Position numbers and translations under genes: made by a program. Under the pieces are notes generated by a model that saw only the letters and a list, made by a program, of their open reading frames with translations, was not told the DNA's origin and searched no databases. This document shows, piece after piece, positions 27,590 to 36,422 of a stretch of DNA of 64,000 nucleotides. Numbering within the stretch: position 1 is the first letter of the stretch; every line of letters starts with the position of its first letter. The stretch is from Maribacter sp. (GTDB lineage Bacteria > Bacteroidota > Bacteroidia > Flavobacteriales > Flavobacteriaceae). The stretch is from positions 1 to 64,000 of the forward strand of contig JAHENB010000011.1 of assembly GCA_024643345.1 (NCBI GenBank), read 5' to 3'.

Positions 27590-27658
27590 CAAACGGTTTG
27601 GGATTGTTCCCGTAAAAGTAAACAATAAGGGCAAGCTTAAAAAATTGGCGTTTTGGAC

Positions 27659-27666
27659 TATCTTTG
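27659..27666 (+). promoter_or_regulatory. -7 element of the DUF493 gene
   Basis: TATCTTTG, an exact TAnnTTTG match, ends 12 bases before the ATG at 27679, predicting a leader of under ten bases. No good -33 element. Confidence 0.4.
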
Positions 27667-27678
27667 TAAAAAAAATTC

Positions 27679-27966
27679 ATGGATAACGAAAAGTCGGAAG
27701 CTTTTTACAATCGATTAAAGGTGCAATTGATCGAGAGTACGCCCTGGCCATCGGTTTACCTTTATAAATTCATCGTACCCACCGCGGTCGATAAAATAGA
27801 TAGGATACATCAAATTTTCGACAATACAGGCGCCGTCATCGAATCAAAACGATCAAAGACCGGTAAATACACCAGTCTTTCGATTACTGTGGGTCTCGAT
27901 GGCCCCGATGCGGTAATTCAATTCTACAAGGAAGTGGGTACCATAAAAGGTGTAATATCACTGTAA
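27679..27966 (+). CDS. DUF493 (YbeD-like) family protein
   Basis: A 95-residue cytoplasmic protein of the DUF493 family, with a ferredoxin-like ACT-type fold in its E. coli relative YbeD. The WPSVYLYKFIVPTAVDKIDRI and SKTGKYTSLSITV segments are typical. In some bacteria the family neighbours lipoate genes and may be a regulatory small-molecule-binding domain; no lipoate gene is nearby here. Function not established. Confidence 0.85.
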   Translation: MDNEKSEAFYNRLKVQLIESTPWPSVYLYKFIVPTAVDKIDRIHQIFDNTGAVIESKRSKTGKYTSLSITVGLDGPDAVIQFYKEVGTIKGVISL

Positions 27967-28050
27967 AATAGGTATTTTAGCATAATTTTCTTAATTTGCA
28001 TGCGTTTATAATACGATACTTCCCATTACATTTTTCTAAAACATATCAAT

Positions 28051-28704
28051 TTGAACTTAGTAGAAAATCTAGAATATAATACGGAAAGATCTTTGTTGAT
28101 CATTCCCGAATATGGTCGTCATTTCCAGAAAATGGTAGATCATGCTGTTTCCATCGAAGATGATGTGGAGCGAAACAAAGTGGCAAAGGCCATTATTAGT
28201 GTTATGGGCAACCTGCAGCCTCATTTAAGGGATGTGCCCGATTTCCAACACAAGCTATGGGACCAGTTGTTCATCATGTCTGATTTTAAATTGGACGTTG
28301 AATCGCCATTTCCCATTACAAGCAAGGAGGTCTTGCAGCAACGTCCGGAGCCATTGGCCTATCCTCAAAACCATCCGAAGTATCGTTTTTATGGAAACAA
28401 CATTAAGCGAATGATCGATGTGGCCGTAAAATGGGACAAAGGTGATATGCGCGACGGGTTGGAATATGCCATCGCAAATCACATGAAAAAATGCTACTTG
28501 AATTGGAATAAGGACACGGTTGACGACAAAGCCATTTTCAAACACCTTTTTGAACTTAGCGATGGTCAAATAGACCTTACGGGAGAAAATCTTACGGAAA
28601 GCGGACAGTTTCTTAAAAACCGGATTGCAAAGACACCACGGGTCACTTCAAGTAAAAAATCCCAAAGAAACAATAACAACAACCGAGGTAAGAAACGGTT
28701 TTAA
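28051..28704 (+). CDS. DUF4290 family protein
   Basis: A 217-residue Bacteroidota-specific protein of DUF4290. The start is TTG at 28051 (no ATG before residue 28 of the conserved region). Conserved features are EYNTERSLLIIPEYGRHFQKMV at the N-terminus and NHMKKCYLNWNKDTVDDK in the middle; the C-terminus is a basic, Asn/Ser/Lys-rich tail (NNNNRGKKRF) that could bind nucleic acid. Its position immediately upstream of murA (14-base gap) is a recurrent flavobacterial arrangement and suggests co-transcription; the function is unknown. Confidence 0.87.
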   Translation: MNLVENLEYNTERSLLIIPEYGRHFQKMVDHAVSIEDDVERNKVAKAIISVMGNLQPHLRDVPDFQHKLWDQLFIMSDFKLDVESPFPITSKEVLQQRPEPLAYPQNHPKYRFYGNNIKRMIDVAVKWDKGDMRDGLEYAIANHMKKCYLNWNKDTVDDKAIFKHLFELSDGQIDLTGENLTESGQFLKNRIAKTPRVTSSKKSQRNNNNNRGKKRF

Positions 28705-28718
28705 TCTTTCAACCTTAA

Positions 28719-30026
28719 ATGGGGACATTTAAAATTGAGGGGGGGCATAAACTTTCTGGTTCTATAACCCCGCAAGGTGCAAAGAACGAAGCACTGCAAA
28801 TTCTTTGTGCGGTACTTCTCACGTCAGAGGAAATCACGATCAACAATATACCCGACATCATCGATGTCAATAAATTGATCAGCCTTTTGGAAGATCTTGG
28901 CGTCAAAATCCAAAAAAAGGGCAAGGGCTCTTATACCTTTAAGGCAGATGACATTAACATGTCGTTTCTCCAATCTGAACAGTTCAAACAAGATGGAAAG
29001 GGCCTAAGGGGCTCCATTATGTTGGTAGGGCCACTGCTTGCCAGATTTGGAAAAGGATACATACCCAAGCCAGGCGGCGATAAAATCGGTCGCCGAAGAC
29101 TTGATACCCATTTTGAGGGGTTCATCAGACTGGGAGCGAAATTTAGATATAATAAGGAAGAGCACTTTTATGGCGTGGAGGCCAAAAAATTAAAGGGCAC
29201 CTATATGTTGCTCGATGAGGCTTCGGTGACAGGGACAGCTAACATTTTAATGGCGGCCGTATTAGCAGAAGGACAAACCACCATTTATAACGCGGCTTGT
29301 GAGCCCTATTTGCAACAACTGTGCAAGATGCTCAATAGAATGGGCGCAAAAATCACAGGGGTTGGGTCGAATATGTTGGTCATCGAAGGCGTAAAAAAAT
29401 TAGGGGGAACACAACATACCATGTTGCCCGACATGATTGAAATTGGAAGTTGGATCGGTTTGGCGGCGATGACCAAAAGTGAACTCACCATCAAGAATGT
29501 TAGCTGGGACGATCTAGGACAGATACCCAACGTTTTCCGTAAACTCGGAATACAGGTCGAGCGCAAGGGCGATGATATTTATATTCCCGAACACAAGAAT
29601 GGCTATGAAATACAGAACTATATCGATGGTTCAATACTGACCATTGCAGATGCACCTTGGCCAGGTATGACCCCCGATTTATTGAGTATTATATTGGTGG
29701 TGGCCACCCAGGCCAAAGGAGAGGTGTTGGTTCATCAAAAGATGTTCGAAAGCCGGTTGTTCTTTGTAGACAAACTAATAGATATGGGCGCCAAGATCAT
29801 TCTTTGCGACCCCCATAGGGCAACGGTGATAGGCCATAATTTTAAATATACCCTAAAGGCGACCGTAATGGTCTCTCCAGATATCAGGGCAGGGGTTTCC
29901 CTCTTGATCGCTGCTCTTTCGGCCAAGGGTACATCGACCATTCATAACATCGAACAGATCGATCGAGGTTATGAAGACATTGACAATAGACTTCGCGCCA
30001 TCGGTGCTAAAATAGTCAGGGTATAA
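28719..30026 (+). CDS. murA: UDP-N-acetylglucosamine 1-carboxyvinyltransferase MurA, with Asp at the fosfomycin site
   Basis: A 435-residue EPSP-synthase-fold enzyme that transfers enolpyruvate from PEP to UDP-GlcNAc, the first committed step of peptidoglycan synthesis. N-terminus FKIEGGHKLSGSITPQGAKNEAL has the conserved Lys22-Asn23 pair. The active-site loop, PGGCxIG in E. coli (Cys115), here reads PGGDKIG with Asp at residue 121 (codon 29079-29081). Cys-to-Asp enzymes, as in Mycobacterium and Chlamydia, remain active but are not alkylated by fosfomycin. The rest of the protein is normal in length and motifs (GYEDIDNRLRAIGAKI end). Confidence 0.96.
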   Translation: MGTFKIEGGHKLSGSITPQGAKNEALQILCAVLLTSEEITINNIPDIIDVNKLISLLEDLGVKIQKKGKGSYTFKADDINMSFLQSEQFKQDGKGLRGSIMLVGPLLARFGKGYIPKPGGDKIGRRRLDTHFEGFIRLGAKFRYNKEEHFYGVEAKKLKGTYMLLDEASVTGTANILMAAVLAEGQTTIYNAACEPYLQQLCKMLNRMGAKITGVGSNMLVIEGVKKLGGTQHTMLPDMIEIGSWIGLAAMTKSELTIKNVSWDDLGQIPNVFRKLGIQVERKGDDIYIPEHKNGYEIQNYIDGSILTIADAPWPGMTPDLLSIILVVATQAKGEVLVHQKMFESRLFFVDKLIDMGAKIILCDPHRATVIGHNFKYTLKATVMVSPDIRAGVSLLIAALSAKGTSTIHNIEQIDRGYEDIDNRLRAIGAKIVRV

Positions 30027-30205
30027 TATTCCTGAATCCCTACATTTTCTTCATATCAAGGCTATTGTAATTCAATAGGTGAAGTTTTATTTTAGGGCGA
30101 ATAATTAAACTGTCCCAATAATAAATATTACCCTAAGCTTTTGAAACCAGTTGCTAGGGACTATTTTACCAAATACCGAATTTCAAAAAAAATAATCAAC
30201 GGCCT

Positions 30206-30529
30206 ATGGAGAAAGAAAATTCAAACCAATCACCTCTGATCAACAATGACAGTGCCGATAAAAAAAGATTTGAAATGAGGATAGGAAATCATATCGCTTT
30301 TATGGATTATATCCTTTCCAAACAAAATATAATCTACCTGACCCATACCGAGGTACCCATAGCACTGGCAGGTAGGGGTATCGGTAGTATCTTGGTCTCA
30401 AAGGTCTTGGAATACGTCAAGGAACAACAGTTGAAAATGGCCCCGTTGTGCCCGTTTCTGGCAACATACCTTAAACGTCACCCTGAAATGGCAAAGGATA
30501 TCCTTGCCCCTGGATATACTGTCGGCTAA
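30206..30529 (+). CDS. Small GNAT-fold N-acetyltransferase (YjdJ/GtlA-like)
   Basis: A 107-residue protein of the short GNAT family (N-acetyltransferase domain of the COG2388 type). A leader of about 20 polar residues is followed by the compact core: strands IAFMDYILSKQNIIYLTHTEVP, the acetyl-CoA pyrophosphate loop ALAGRGIGSILV, and CPFLATYLKRHPE. Cytoplasmic; substrate unknown. It stands alone between murA and the convergent pirin gene. Confidence 0.82.
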   Translation: MEKENSNQSPLINNDSADKKRFEMRIGNHIAFMDYILSKQNIIYLTHTEVPIALAGRGIGSILVSKVLEYVKEQQLKMAPLCPFLATYLKRHPEMAKDILAPGYTVG

Positions 30530-30537
30530 ACTTTTAT

Positions 30538-31536
30538 TTACTTCTCTATTAATTTGCCATCGGGATATTTGGCGAATCTCCCATTATTTTTTGGGTGCAC
30601 ATGGTCGTGATGCTGCCATGGCCATCCCCCGAACTGGGTAGTGCGGTATTCCTGCATCGCTTGTTGTATTTCCTCTTCGGTGTTCATTACGAATGGGCCG
30701 TATTTTACAATGGGTTCGGCGATCGGCTTGCCCTGCAACATTAAAAAATGAGCTGTTTGCGATCCGGTCTGGATATTAATTTCCTGACCAGCCACCAACT
30801 CGATACCTGAATTTTTTTCTATCCGTTGTCCCTCCACCATTATAGAATCCCCTTCATAGAAGTAAAGTGTTCGGTTCACATTGGAAACCGCCCGAGGTAA
30901 GATGAATTCAGAATTTGCTTTGATATGGATATTCCAAATGGCAACTTCATTCTCCATATCTGCCGCCCATGAATTTGGGGCCGGGTCCGGTGCTTTTTGG
31001 TCTTGATATGATCCGGCAATGATTTTAACACGATAATCCTTTGTCTCGACAACGGGAATGTCCTCATGCCAAAGCATGGCAAAATGGGGTGAAACAAATT
31101 TGTTTTTTTTGGGAAGGTTCAACCAGATTTGAAACAATTCCATAGTATTGTTATCCTCCGTATTCAGTAAAGGAAACATTTCACAATGTTGTACCCCCTT
31201 TCCTGCCGTCATCCATTGCACATCACCCTGGCCAAAACGGCCTGCTGCACCCAATGAATCGGAATGGTCACAAAAGCCTTTGTTTACAATGGTAACGGTC
31301 TCAAACCCCCGATGGGGATGCGCAGGAAAGCCTGGAACGGTTTGGCCATGGTACATGCGCCATCCATCCTTTATGGTAAAGTCGTTCCCCAAATTTCTGC
31401 CCGCTAAGGAGGCGTTGGGCGTCATGTCTTCCTTGGCCTTGGGATAATGGTCCAGGTGATACACACAGAATAGAAAAGGATCTTGGGTCTGCCAAGGAAA
31501 GCCAAGTTTGAATATAGATTTTATGGAATTTGCCAT
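30538..31536 (-). CDS. Pirin family protein
   Basis: A 332-residue bicupin. The metal ligands of the N-terminal cupin are seen as HPHRGFETVT and, further on, QWMTAGKGVQHCEMFP (His and Glu). Pirins bind iron or other metals; some are quercetin dioxygenases and others bind regulators, so the reaction here is open. No signal peptide. It lies 21 bases downstream of the secreted VOC gene on the same strand and is probably in the same transcript. The C-terminal part carries a Trp-rich stretch (FGGWPWQHHDHVHPKNNGRF) with several His, seen in long pirins. Confidence 0.88.
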   Translation of the reverse strand: MANSIKSIFKLGFPWQTQDPFLFCVYHLDHYPKAKEDMTPNASLAGRNLGNDFTIKDGWRMYHGQTVPGFPAHPHRGFETVTIVNKGFCDHSDSLGAAGRFGQGDVQWMTAGKGVQHCEMFPLLNTEDNNTMELFQIWLNLPKKNKFVSPHFAMLWHEDIPVVETKDYRVKIIAGSYQDQKAPDPAPNSWAADMENEVAIWNIHIKANSEFILPRAVSNVNRTLYFYEGDSIMVEGQRIEKNSGIELVAGQEINIQTGSQTAHFLMLQGKPIAEPIVKYGPFVMNTEEEIQQAMQEYRTTQFGGWPWQHHDHVHPKNNGRFAKYPDGKLIEK

Positions 31537-31557
31537 ATGCCATTATTTTAATAGATA

Positions 31558-32010
31558 CTATTCGTGAATTGCCGTATTGATTTCTACCCAATTGTTCTCT
31601 GGGTCTTTGATATAGATCTGTTTCACCCCATCTGCACGATTTGTTACCGCATTTTTCTTTCCGGGCCAATCCCAATAGGTGATATTCAGATTACCCAGAT
31701 GCTCAATCAAGGCATCCAAATTTTGGGTCGCAAGACAAAGGTGTACACTTTTGCTGTGTTCCATGGCCACGCTATCCTTTCCAATCAGGTGCATTTGGGA
31801 ATTACCATGTATTTTAAACCAACGGAAACCAGAAGTAGCGGAAGGATGGGGAATTTCCTCTAATTTCAAAATATTGGCGTAAAAATCGCCCACCTTTTCC
31901 AAATCCTTGACGATAAGTGAATAATGATCATATTTAAAATCAAAGGATTGGGCGCTGAGCAGCCCGCAGTTTAAGATTAGGAACAGGAGAAGTAAAACGC
32001 TTTTTTTCAT
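31558..32010 (-). CDS. Secreted VOC (glyoxalase/bleomycin resistance fold) protein
   Basis: A 150-residue protein with a clear signal peptide (MKKSVLLLLFLILNCGLLSAQ, cleavage after about 21) and one vicinal-oxygen-chelate domain: YDHYSLIVKDLEKVGDFY at the start, SKSVHLCLATQNLDALIEHL in the middle and QIYIKDPENNWVEIN at the end, giving the His/Glu metal positions. VOC proteins are dioxygenases, lyases or drug-binding proteins; a periplasmic one is less usual. A Cys at position 15 within the hydrophobic core makes a lipoprotein form possible but less likely. Upstream partner of the pirin gene. Confidence 0.83.
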   Translation of the reverse strand: MKKSVLLLLFLILNCGLLSAQSFDFKYDHYSLIVKDLEKVGDFYANILKLEEIPHPSATSGFRWFKIHGNSQMHLIGKDSVAMEHSKSVHLCLATQNLDALIEHLGNLNITYWDWPGKKNAVTNRADGVKQIYIKDPENNWVEINTAIHE

Positions 32011-32075
32011 TTATTCTATTGTAAAAGATGTTAATATTCCAACAAACAAATAGGTTATCCCTTAGGGTTTTATGA

Positions 32076-32092
32076 AAAGAGCCTTTGGCTCT
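32076..32092 (-). terminator. Weak terminator-like hairpin
   Basis: AGAGCC, loop of three, GGCTCT (32078-32092), followed on the minus strand by TTTTC. It lies 137 bases past the SemiSWEET-like gene and 66 bases before the VOC gene, so it could separate the two units. Confidence 0.35.
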
Positions 32093-32228
32093 GGTCCGGT
32101 TTTTTGTTATTGCCAATCATTAATCGGATGCCTCTTTAATTTTGTTTTGACGAAGTCAAAGATATCCATTATTATCAGAAGGAAACATAATGAAAATTAT
32201 GGGAATGGCCATTTTTAGGATACCAAAT

Positions 32229-32516
32229 CTATCTTAATCTTGTTTTCTTTTTAAGTACCACTATGAACATTGCGATTTGCAATACCAAAGCAATGGCGTT
32301 GGTGAGCCAAAGCGCAACCGCCCCGAACCTAAGTCCATAAAGACCCCAAAACAAATAAATAAATATCCATCCCACCACGAAGCCCATTGAAAGACTGCTT
32401 GGTTTGCCCGAAGTCTTTTCCTTATGAACTTGTAGGGCTATCACAAAGCAAGCCCCAACCCCGAATATGACCCCCATAGTCTCAAAAACCGATTCGGATA
32501 TTTCAAAGAGGAACAT
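32229..32516 (-). CDS. SemiSWEET/PQ-loop-like small membrane protein
   Basis: A 95-residue protein with three hydrophobic helices (about 8-25, 42-60, 67-88) and short charged ends. The layout resembles a bacterial SemiSWEET (MtN3/PQ-loop) half-transporter: a first helix, a loop QVHKEKTSGKPSSLSMGF in the place of the PQ motif region, then WGLYGLRFGAVALWLTNAIALVLQ. The classical Pro-Gln pair is absent. SemiSWEETs dimerise to transport sugars. The frame runs 19 codons further upstream into the acetyltransferase gene, but the ATG at 32516 just after that gene's stop is the sensible start. Confidence 0.65.
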   Translation of the reverse strand: MFLFEISESVFETMGVIFGVGACFVIALQVHKEKTSGKPSSLSMGFVVGWIFIYLFWGLYGLRFGAVALWLTNAIALVLQIAMFIVVLKKKTRLR

Positions 32517-32517
32517 C

Positions 32518-33093
32518 TTAGATTTGTTTGATTGCTTTGCATGGATTGCCATAGGCCAAGGTATTGTCTGCAATATCCTTGGTCACCACCGAACCGGCTC
32601 CAATGGTCACATTGTCACCGATATTTACCCCTGGCATGATTACGGTATTACCACCTATCCAAACATTTTCGCCAATATTGACCGGGGAGGTATTCGTCAA
32701 ATACCGAGCAGTTCCCGAATCGTCTTTAATGATGCGTTCACTTGCCTTCAAAGGGTGCTTTGCGGTATAGATCTGGACAAAAGGGGCAATAAGCCCATTC
32801 TTGCCAATAGTTATGGTATTGTTGTCGAGGAAAAAACAATTGGCGTTTATAAATGTACCTTCCCCTATGGAAATGTTTTCCCCATAATCACAATAAAAAG
32901 GGGGTTCTATCCATACCCTTTCGCCTTTAAATTTGAACAATTGATTCAATAGGACCTCTCTTTTTTCAATTTCCGTAGATTCAAGTCGGTTGTATTGATG
33001 GAACAACCTTCTCGCCTTGTGGTACATGGCGAGCAATTCCGAATCTCTGGAATTATAATGGTATCCCGAAAGCATTTTTTCTTTTTCGGTCAT
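32518..33093 (-). CDS. Maltose/galactoside O-acetyltransferase family (Maa/LacA-like)
   Basis: A 191-residue hexapeptide-repeat acetyltransferase. The N-terminal Mac domain starts MTEKEKMLSGYHYNSRDSELL, and a left-handed beta-helix follows (repeats such as IGENVWIGGNTVIMPGVNIG) with the catalytic His in YTAKHPL and the usual end TLAYGNPCKAIK. It transfers acetyl from acetyl-CoA to the 6-OH of simple sugars, often as a detoxification step. The adjacent SemiSWEET-like gene, one base downstream, fits a sugar-handling pair. Confidence 0.92.
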   Translation of the reverse strand: MTEKEKMLSGYHYNSRDSELLAMYHKARRLFHQYNRLESTEIEKREVLLNQLFKFKGERVWIEPPFYCDYGENISIGEGTFINANCFFLDNNTITIGKNGLIAPFVQIYTAKHPLKASERIIKDDSGTARYLTNTSPVNIGENVWIGGNTVIMPGVNIGDNVTIGAGSVVTKDIADNTLAYGNPCKAIKQI

Positions 33094-33136
33094 CGTTATC
33101 TATCGTTCGAAAGCTAATTTTACAAAATCGATGGGA

Positions 33137-33571
33137 TTATCCATCGAATTGCAGTGTAAGATGGGTACCATCGCAATACGGTTTGTTTCTGGATCCCCCA
33201 CAGCGACAAAAAGCTGTGGCATTCGATTTTTTTTCAATTTTTCCGTCTGGTAAGGTTACGGTAAGTTCTCCTCTAATCAATAGAGGACCCTTGGCGGTAA
33301 CCTGAATCTCGGTCTGTTGTGAAATCTCTGCAGCTTGATTTGCCGAACCATCGTTCAATTCGTAGCCCAAAGCACCTGATGGGCATTTTTTAATTTGGTC
33401 GATCAAGGCATCCGCAGAGGCTTCCTTGGGTTTTATCCATGGCTTTTCTTCTGGACGGTAAACTTTGGGCAGGGCTGTGACGCAAATACCGGAATGAATG
33501 CATTTCTGGGGTTTCCAAACCACCTTGATTTCCCCGTTTTCGTACTTCTTAATGATTTCTCCTGTGCCCAT
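33137..33571 (-). CDS. Fer4_19 plus CDGSH two-cluster iron-sulfur protein
   Basis: A 144-residue soluble protein with two different iron-sulfur modules. Residues about 5-75 form a divergent 4Fe-4S mono-cluster domain (Fer4_19; Cys in KCIHSGICV and KKCPSGALGY). Residues about 85-144 end in the CDGSH [2Fe-2S] signature CRCGGSRNKPYCDGTH (three Cys and one His). Such proteins probably handle electrons or clusters; no redox partner is adjacent. It lies 43 bases downstream of the M20 hydrolase... on the minus strand its neighbours are that hydrolase upstream (11 bases) and the acetyltransferase downstream. Confidence 0.9.
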   Translation of the reverse strand: MGTGEIIKKYENGEIKVVWKPQKCIHSGICVTALPKVYRPEEKPWIKPKEASADALIDQIKKCPSGALGYELNDGSANQAAEISQQTEIQVTAKGPLLIRGELTVTLPDGKIEKKSNATAFCRCGGSRNKPYCDGTHLTLQFDG

Positions 33572-33582
33572 ACCTTTCGATC

Positions 33583-35013
33583 TTAATTTTTACCGATGGG
33601 TGGGGGTCCGTCAGGAATAATGGGCTCATAGACTTCACTTCCCTTACGTTCCTTGAATTCTGCCTTCACTTTTTCCACCAATTTGGGATTCTCAAATAAA
33701 TCGACCGCGGTCATGCCCAATGCCTTTGAGGCGTAAAGCATGCCCTTATGACCAATGCTCATACCGCCACAGGCCACCACGGCCCACGAATGCCAAGGTG
33801 TATCTTTAGGGGCAACGGTAACCCCTAAATTGATGTTTGCCACATTCCAGCTTACATCTCCAACATCGGTTGAACCACCACCAGGGTTTTCCTTGGTGGC
33901 TTCCAGGGGTTTGATGCTGCTATCCATGCCTATTTGTGGTTTGCCCGTTGCTTCCTGAATTCTTTTTCCAAAGATGGTTTCTTCCTCTGTGTAGGAGATA
34001 GGGCCCAATAGTTCTAGGTTTCCCTGCATAATTTCACCACCGGCCCGGTTAACCAAAACCTCATAAATACCGGATATCAAGGATATCTTATAATCAACAT
34101 TGGCCATGATGGCAGCTCCCTCGGCCATCTTCATTACGCGCTCATAAACAGGCATCATACCGCTGCGCTTGGTGTCGCGTACGCGTACCCACAAGCGGGC
34201 ATAATCGGGCACCACGTTGACCACCTGGCCACCATCTTGAATATGATAATGTATCCGCACCGTGGGCTGAATGTGTTCACGGTAATAATTGATTCCCGTC
34301 GTATACAGCTCTAAGGCATCCGCTGCGCTACGTCCGTTCCATGGATCCATTGACGCATGCGCGGCCTGTCCATAAAACTCTACCTTAAAATCGACCAAGG
34401 CCAAGGTACTTTGCACATCGGCTTCGGTGGCAGCGGCAGGATGCCAGCTCAGGTTCACATCAACATCATTCCAAAGTCCTTCCCTTACCATCCATATCTT
34501 GCCGAAGTATTTTTCTTCCGAAGGTGTTCCCATAAACTTGATGGTCCCCTTTATCTTGCCTGCTTCCATCAGTTCCTTCACCGCGATGGCAGCTCCCAAA
34601 CTGGCCGTTCCAAAGAGATTGTGACCGCATCCATGACCGGCGGCCCCTTCATTCAGTGCTTCTTTGTTCGGTTGCGCTTTTTGGGAGATACCGGGCAACG
34701 CATCAAACTCGCCCAGTATGCTGATCACCGGCTGGCCAGAACCATAGGTCGCCGTGAAGGCTGTTGGTATTCCTGCCACGCCCCTAGAGACGGTAAAACC
34801 GTTTTTTTCGGCGTAATCGGCCAATATTTTCGAGGATTCCGTTTCTTCGAATGCGGTTTCGGCCAAGGCCCAAATAGCATCACTGGCCTTGATCAATTCG
34901 ACCTCATGTTTTTCTATTGAAGCAATGATCGCTTTTTTGTTGTTCGTGATTTTTTGTGCCGTAATCAGAGACACTGTGAACAGTAACAAATAGGTAAGGA
35001 TTACTTTTTTCAT
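33583..35013 (-). CDS. Secreted M20-family amidohydrolase (AbgB-like)
   Basis: A 476-residue zinc peptidase/amidohydrolase with a signal peptide (MKKVILTYLLLFTVSLITAQ). M20 landmarks: ILGEFDALPG (metal Asp), GHGCGHNLFG, GTPSEEKYFGK (catalytic and metal Glu) and a C-terminal PWHSWAVVACGG His. The closest named relatives are AbgB-type p-aminobenzoyl-glutamate hydrolases and indole-3-acetyl-amino-acid hydrolases; a periplasmic location suggests scavenging of N-acyl or N-aryl amino acids. Substrate unknown. It is first of the run of minus-strand genes from 35.0 to 30.5 kb. Confidence 0.9.
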   Translation of the reverse strand: MKKVILTYLLLFTVSLITAQKITNNKKAIIASIEKHEVELIKASDAIWALAETAFEETESSKILADYAEKNGFTVSRGVAGIPTAFTATYGSGQPVISILGEFDALPGISQKAQPNKEALNEGAAGHGCGHNLFGTASLGAAIAVKELMEAGKIKGTIKFMGTPSEEKYFGKIWMVREGLWNDVDVNLSWHPAAATEADVQSTLALVDFKVEFYGQAAHASMDPWNGRSAADALELYTTGINYYREHIQPTVRIHYHIQDGGQVVNVVPDYARLWVRVRDTKRSGMMPVYERVMKMAEGAAIMANVDYKISLISGIYEVLVNRAGGEIMQGNLELLGPISYTEEETIFGKRIQEATGKPQIGMDSSIKPLEATKENPGGGSTDVGDVSWNVANINLGVTVAPKDTPWHSWAVVACGGMSIGHKGMLYASKALGMTAVDLFENPKLVEKVKAEFKERKGSEVYEPIIPDGPPPIGKN

Positions 35014-35339
35014 TTCTTGTATTGGAGATTAAAATTAATTATGATAGTAAAGGGTAGGATGGCCTTGTTCGGACACATACCATGATTGGTAAATATAAGG
35101 TTTTCCTTTGATGGTTTTGTCTTACAGAGATATTCATATGGAAATCGATTAATTATATTTTAATAGGAAATTGTTGTTGAATACATATGCTTTTGTGGGA
35201 TTGGCCAACAACCGGGGAAGTATTCCAAAAACTGCTTTTCATCGTTGTTGCACAATAAAATTGCCATTTAAACTGTTTATTACCAAGCACATCCTTTACC
35301 CGGTGTGATCAATAACAACAATATACAAATAGCCACCAT
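35014..35339. other. Non-coding gap between divergent genes
   Basis: 326 A/T-rich bases between the M20 hydrolase (minus) and the DUF6340 lipoprotein (plus). It must contain both promoters, but I see no exact TAnnTTTG element on either strand near the starts and no clear palindrome. Confidence 0.4.
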
Positions 35340-36386
35340 ATGTTAAAGCTTGAACATTTTGTAATCCTATGCGTTTCCTTATTTATGGGAGGATGCAGCG
35401 CTACCAACCAACTGACCATGGGAGCGGTTGAGCCCGCCCGGGTGAGTATTCCCAATGAGGTAACCAAAATAGGCATCATAAACAGAAGTATCCCATCAGA
35501 AGGAAACAAGACCATCGATAAACTCGATCAAATTTTGTCTTTGGAAGGGCTTCGCTTAGACAAGGAAGGTGCTAATGCCGCGGTAACGGGGCTGTATGAT
35601 GAACTCACTAGGGACGATCGTTTCGAATCGGTAGCCCTTCTCGAATCAACGGAACTAGAAAGGAAAGGTTTAGGGGTATTTCCAGCAGCTTTGAATTGGG
35701 AAACCGTAGGAGCCATTTGTGAGGCCAATGATGTAGAAGTTCTCTTTTCACTTGAATTATACGATACCGATACACAGATCGATTATGCGACGGCCATGGT
35801 TGAGATACCCAACAATTTGGGTATCAAAGCCTCTGTTCCCGGACATAAGGTGACTTTGAACACCCTGATCAAAAGTGGCTGGCGAATTTATGATCCCCTT
35901 ACCAAATCGATTTTGGATGAATGGCTGACCAATGACCGCGTTACATCACATGGCCAAGGTATCAATCCAGTACGGGCGGTAGAGGCGGTTATCGGCAGGA
36001 AGGAAGCGGTTATGCAACAAAGTACCTATGGCGGTAATAACTACGCTTCAAGTATCAGGCCACGAAGCAAAAGAATAGCAAGGGAGTATTTTGTCAAGGG
36101 AACCGATAATTTCGTGACCGCCAAAAGAAGGGCTCAAACTGGCGACTGGGACGGTGCGGCCCAACTATGGACGAAAGATTTGGATCATCCCAAAGCAAAG
36201 GTGGCGGGTAGGGCAAATTACAATATGGCCATTAGCAATGAAATCAACGGCAATCTGGAAAAAGCTATGGACTTAGCCTCAAAATCATATTCCGATTACA
36301 ACAACAAGGTTGCACTGCGCTATTTGAACCAGCTTCGGAACCGTTTGGCGGAAAAGGAAGAACTCCATCGACAATTATCACGCTAA
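35340..36386 (+). CDS. DUF6340 family lipoprotein with TPR-like tail
   Basis: A 348-residue predicted lipoprotein: hydrophobic leader and lipobox LFMGGC with the Cys at residue 19. The core (about 35-215) belongs to DUF6340 of Bacteroidota, and the C-terminal 110 residues contain helical TPR-like pairs (QTGDWDGAAQLWTKDLDHPKAKVAGRANYNMA and EINGNLEKAMDLASKSY). It is probably at the outer membrane facing the periplasm or surface. Function unknown; TPR segments suggest a partner protein. Single gene, convergent with the photolyase. Confidence 0.82.
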   Translation: MLKLEHFVILCVSLFMGGCSATNQLTMGAVEPARVSIPNEVTKIGIINRSIPSEGNKTIDKLDQILSLEGLRLDKEGANAAVTGLYDELTRDDRFESVALLESTELERKGLGVFPAALNWETVGAICEANDVEVLFSLELYDTDTQIDYATAMVEIPNNLGIKASVPGHKVTLNTLIKSGWRIYDPLTKSILDEWLTNDRVTSHGQGINPVRAVEAVIGRKEAVMQQSTYGGNNYASSIRPRSKRIAREYFVKGTDNFVTAKRRAQTGDWDGAAQLWTKDLDHPKAKVAGRANYNMAISNEINGNLEKAMDLASKSYSDYNNKVALRYLNQLRNRLAEKEELHRQLSR

Positions 36387-36422
36387 AAACTAGGAATCAG
36401 GTATTTACAATACCTATTCATT

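Noticed and set aside
30062-30078. Hairpin CTATTG-N5-CAATAG after murA as terminator
   Set aside because: Only six weak pairs and no T-run right after it.
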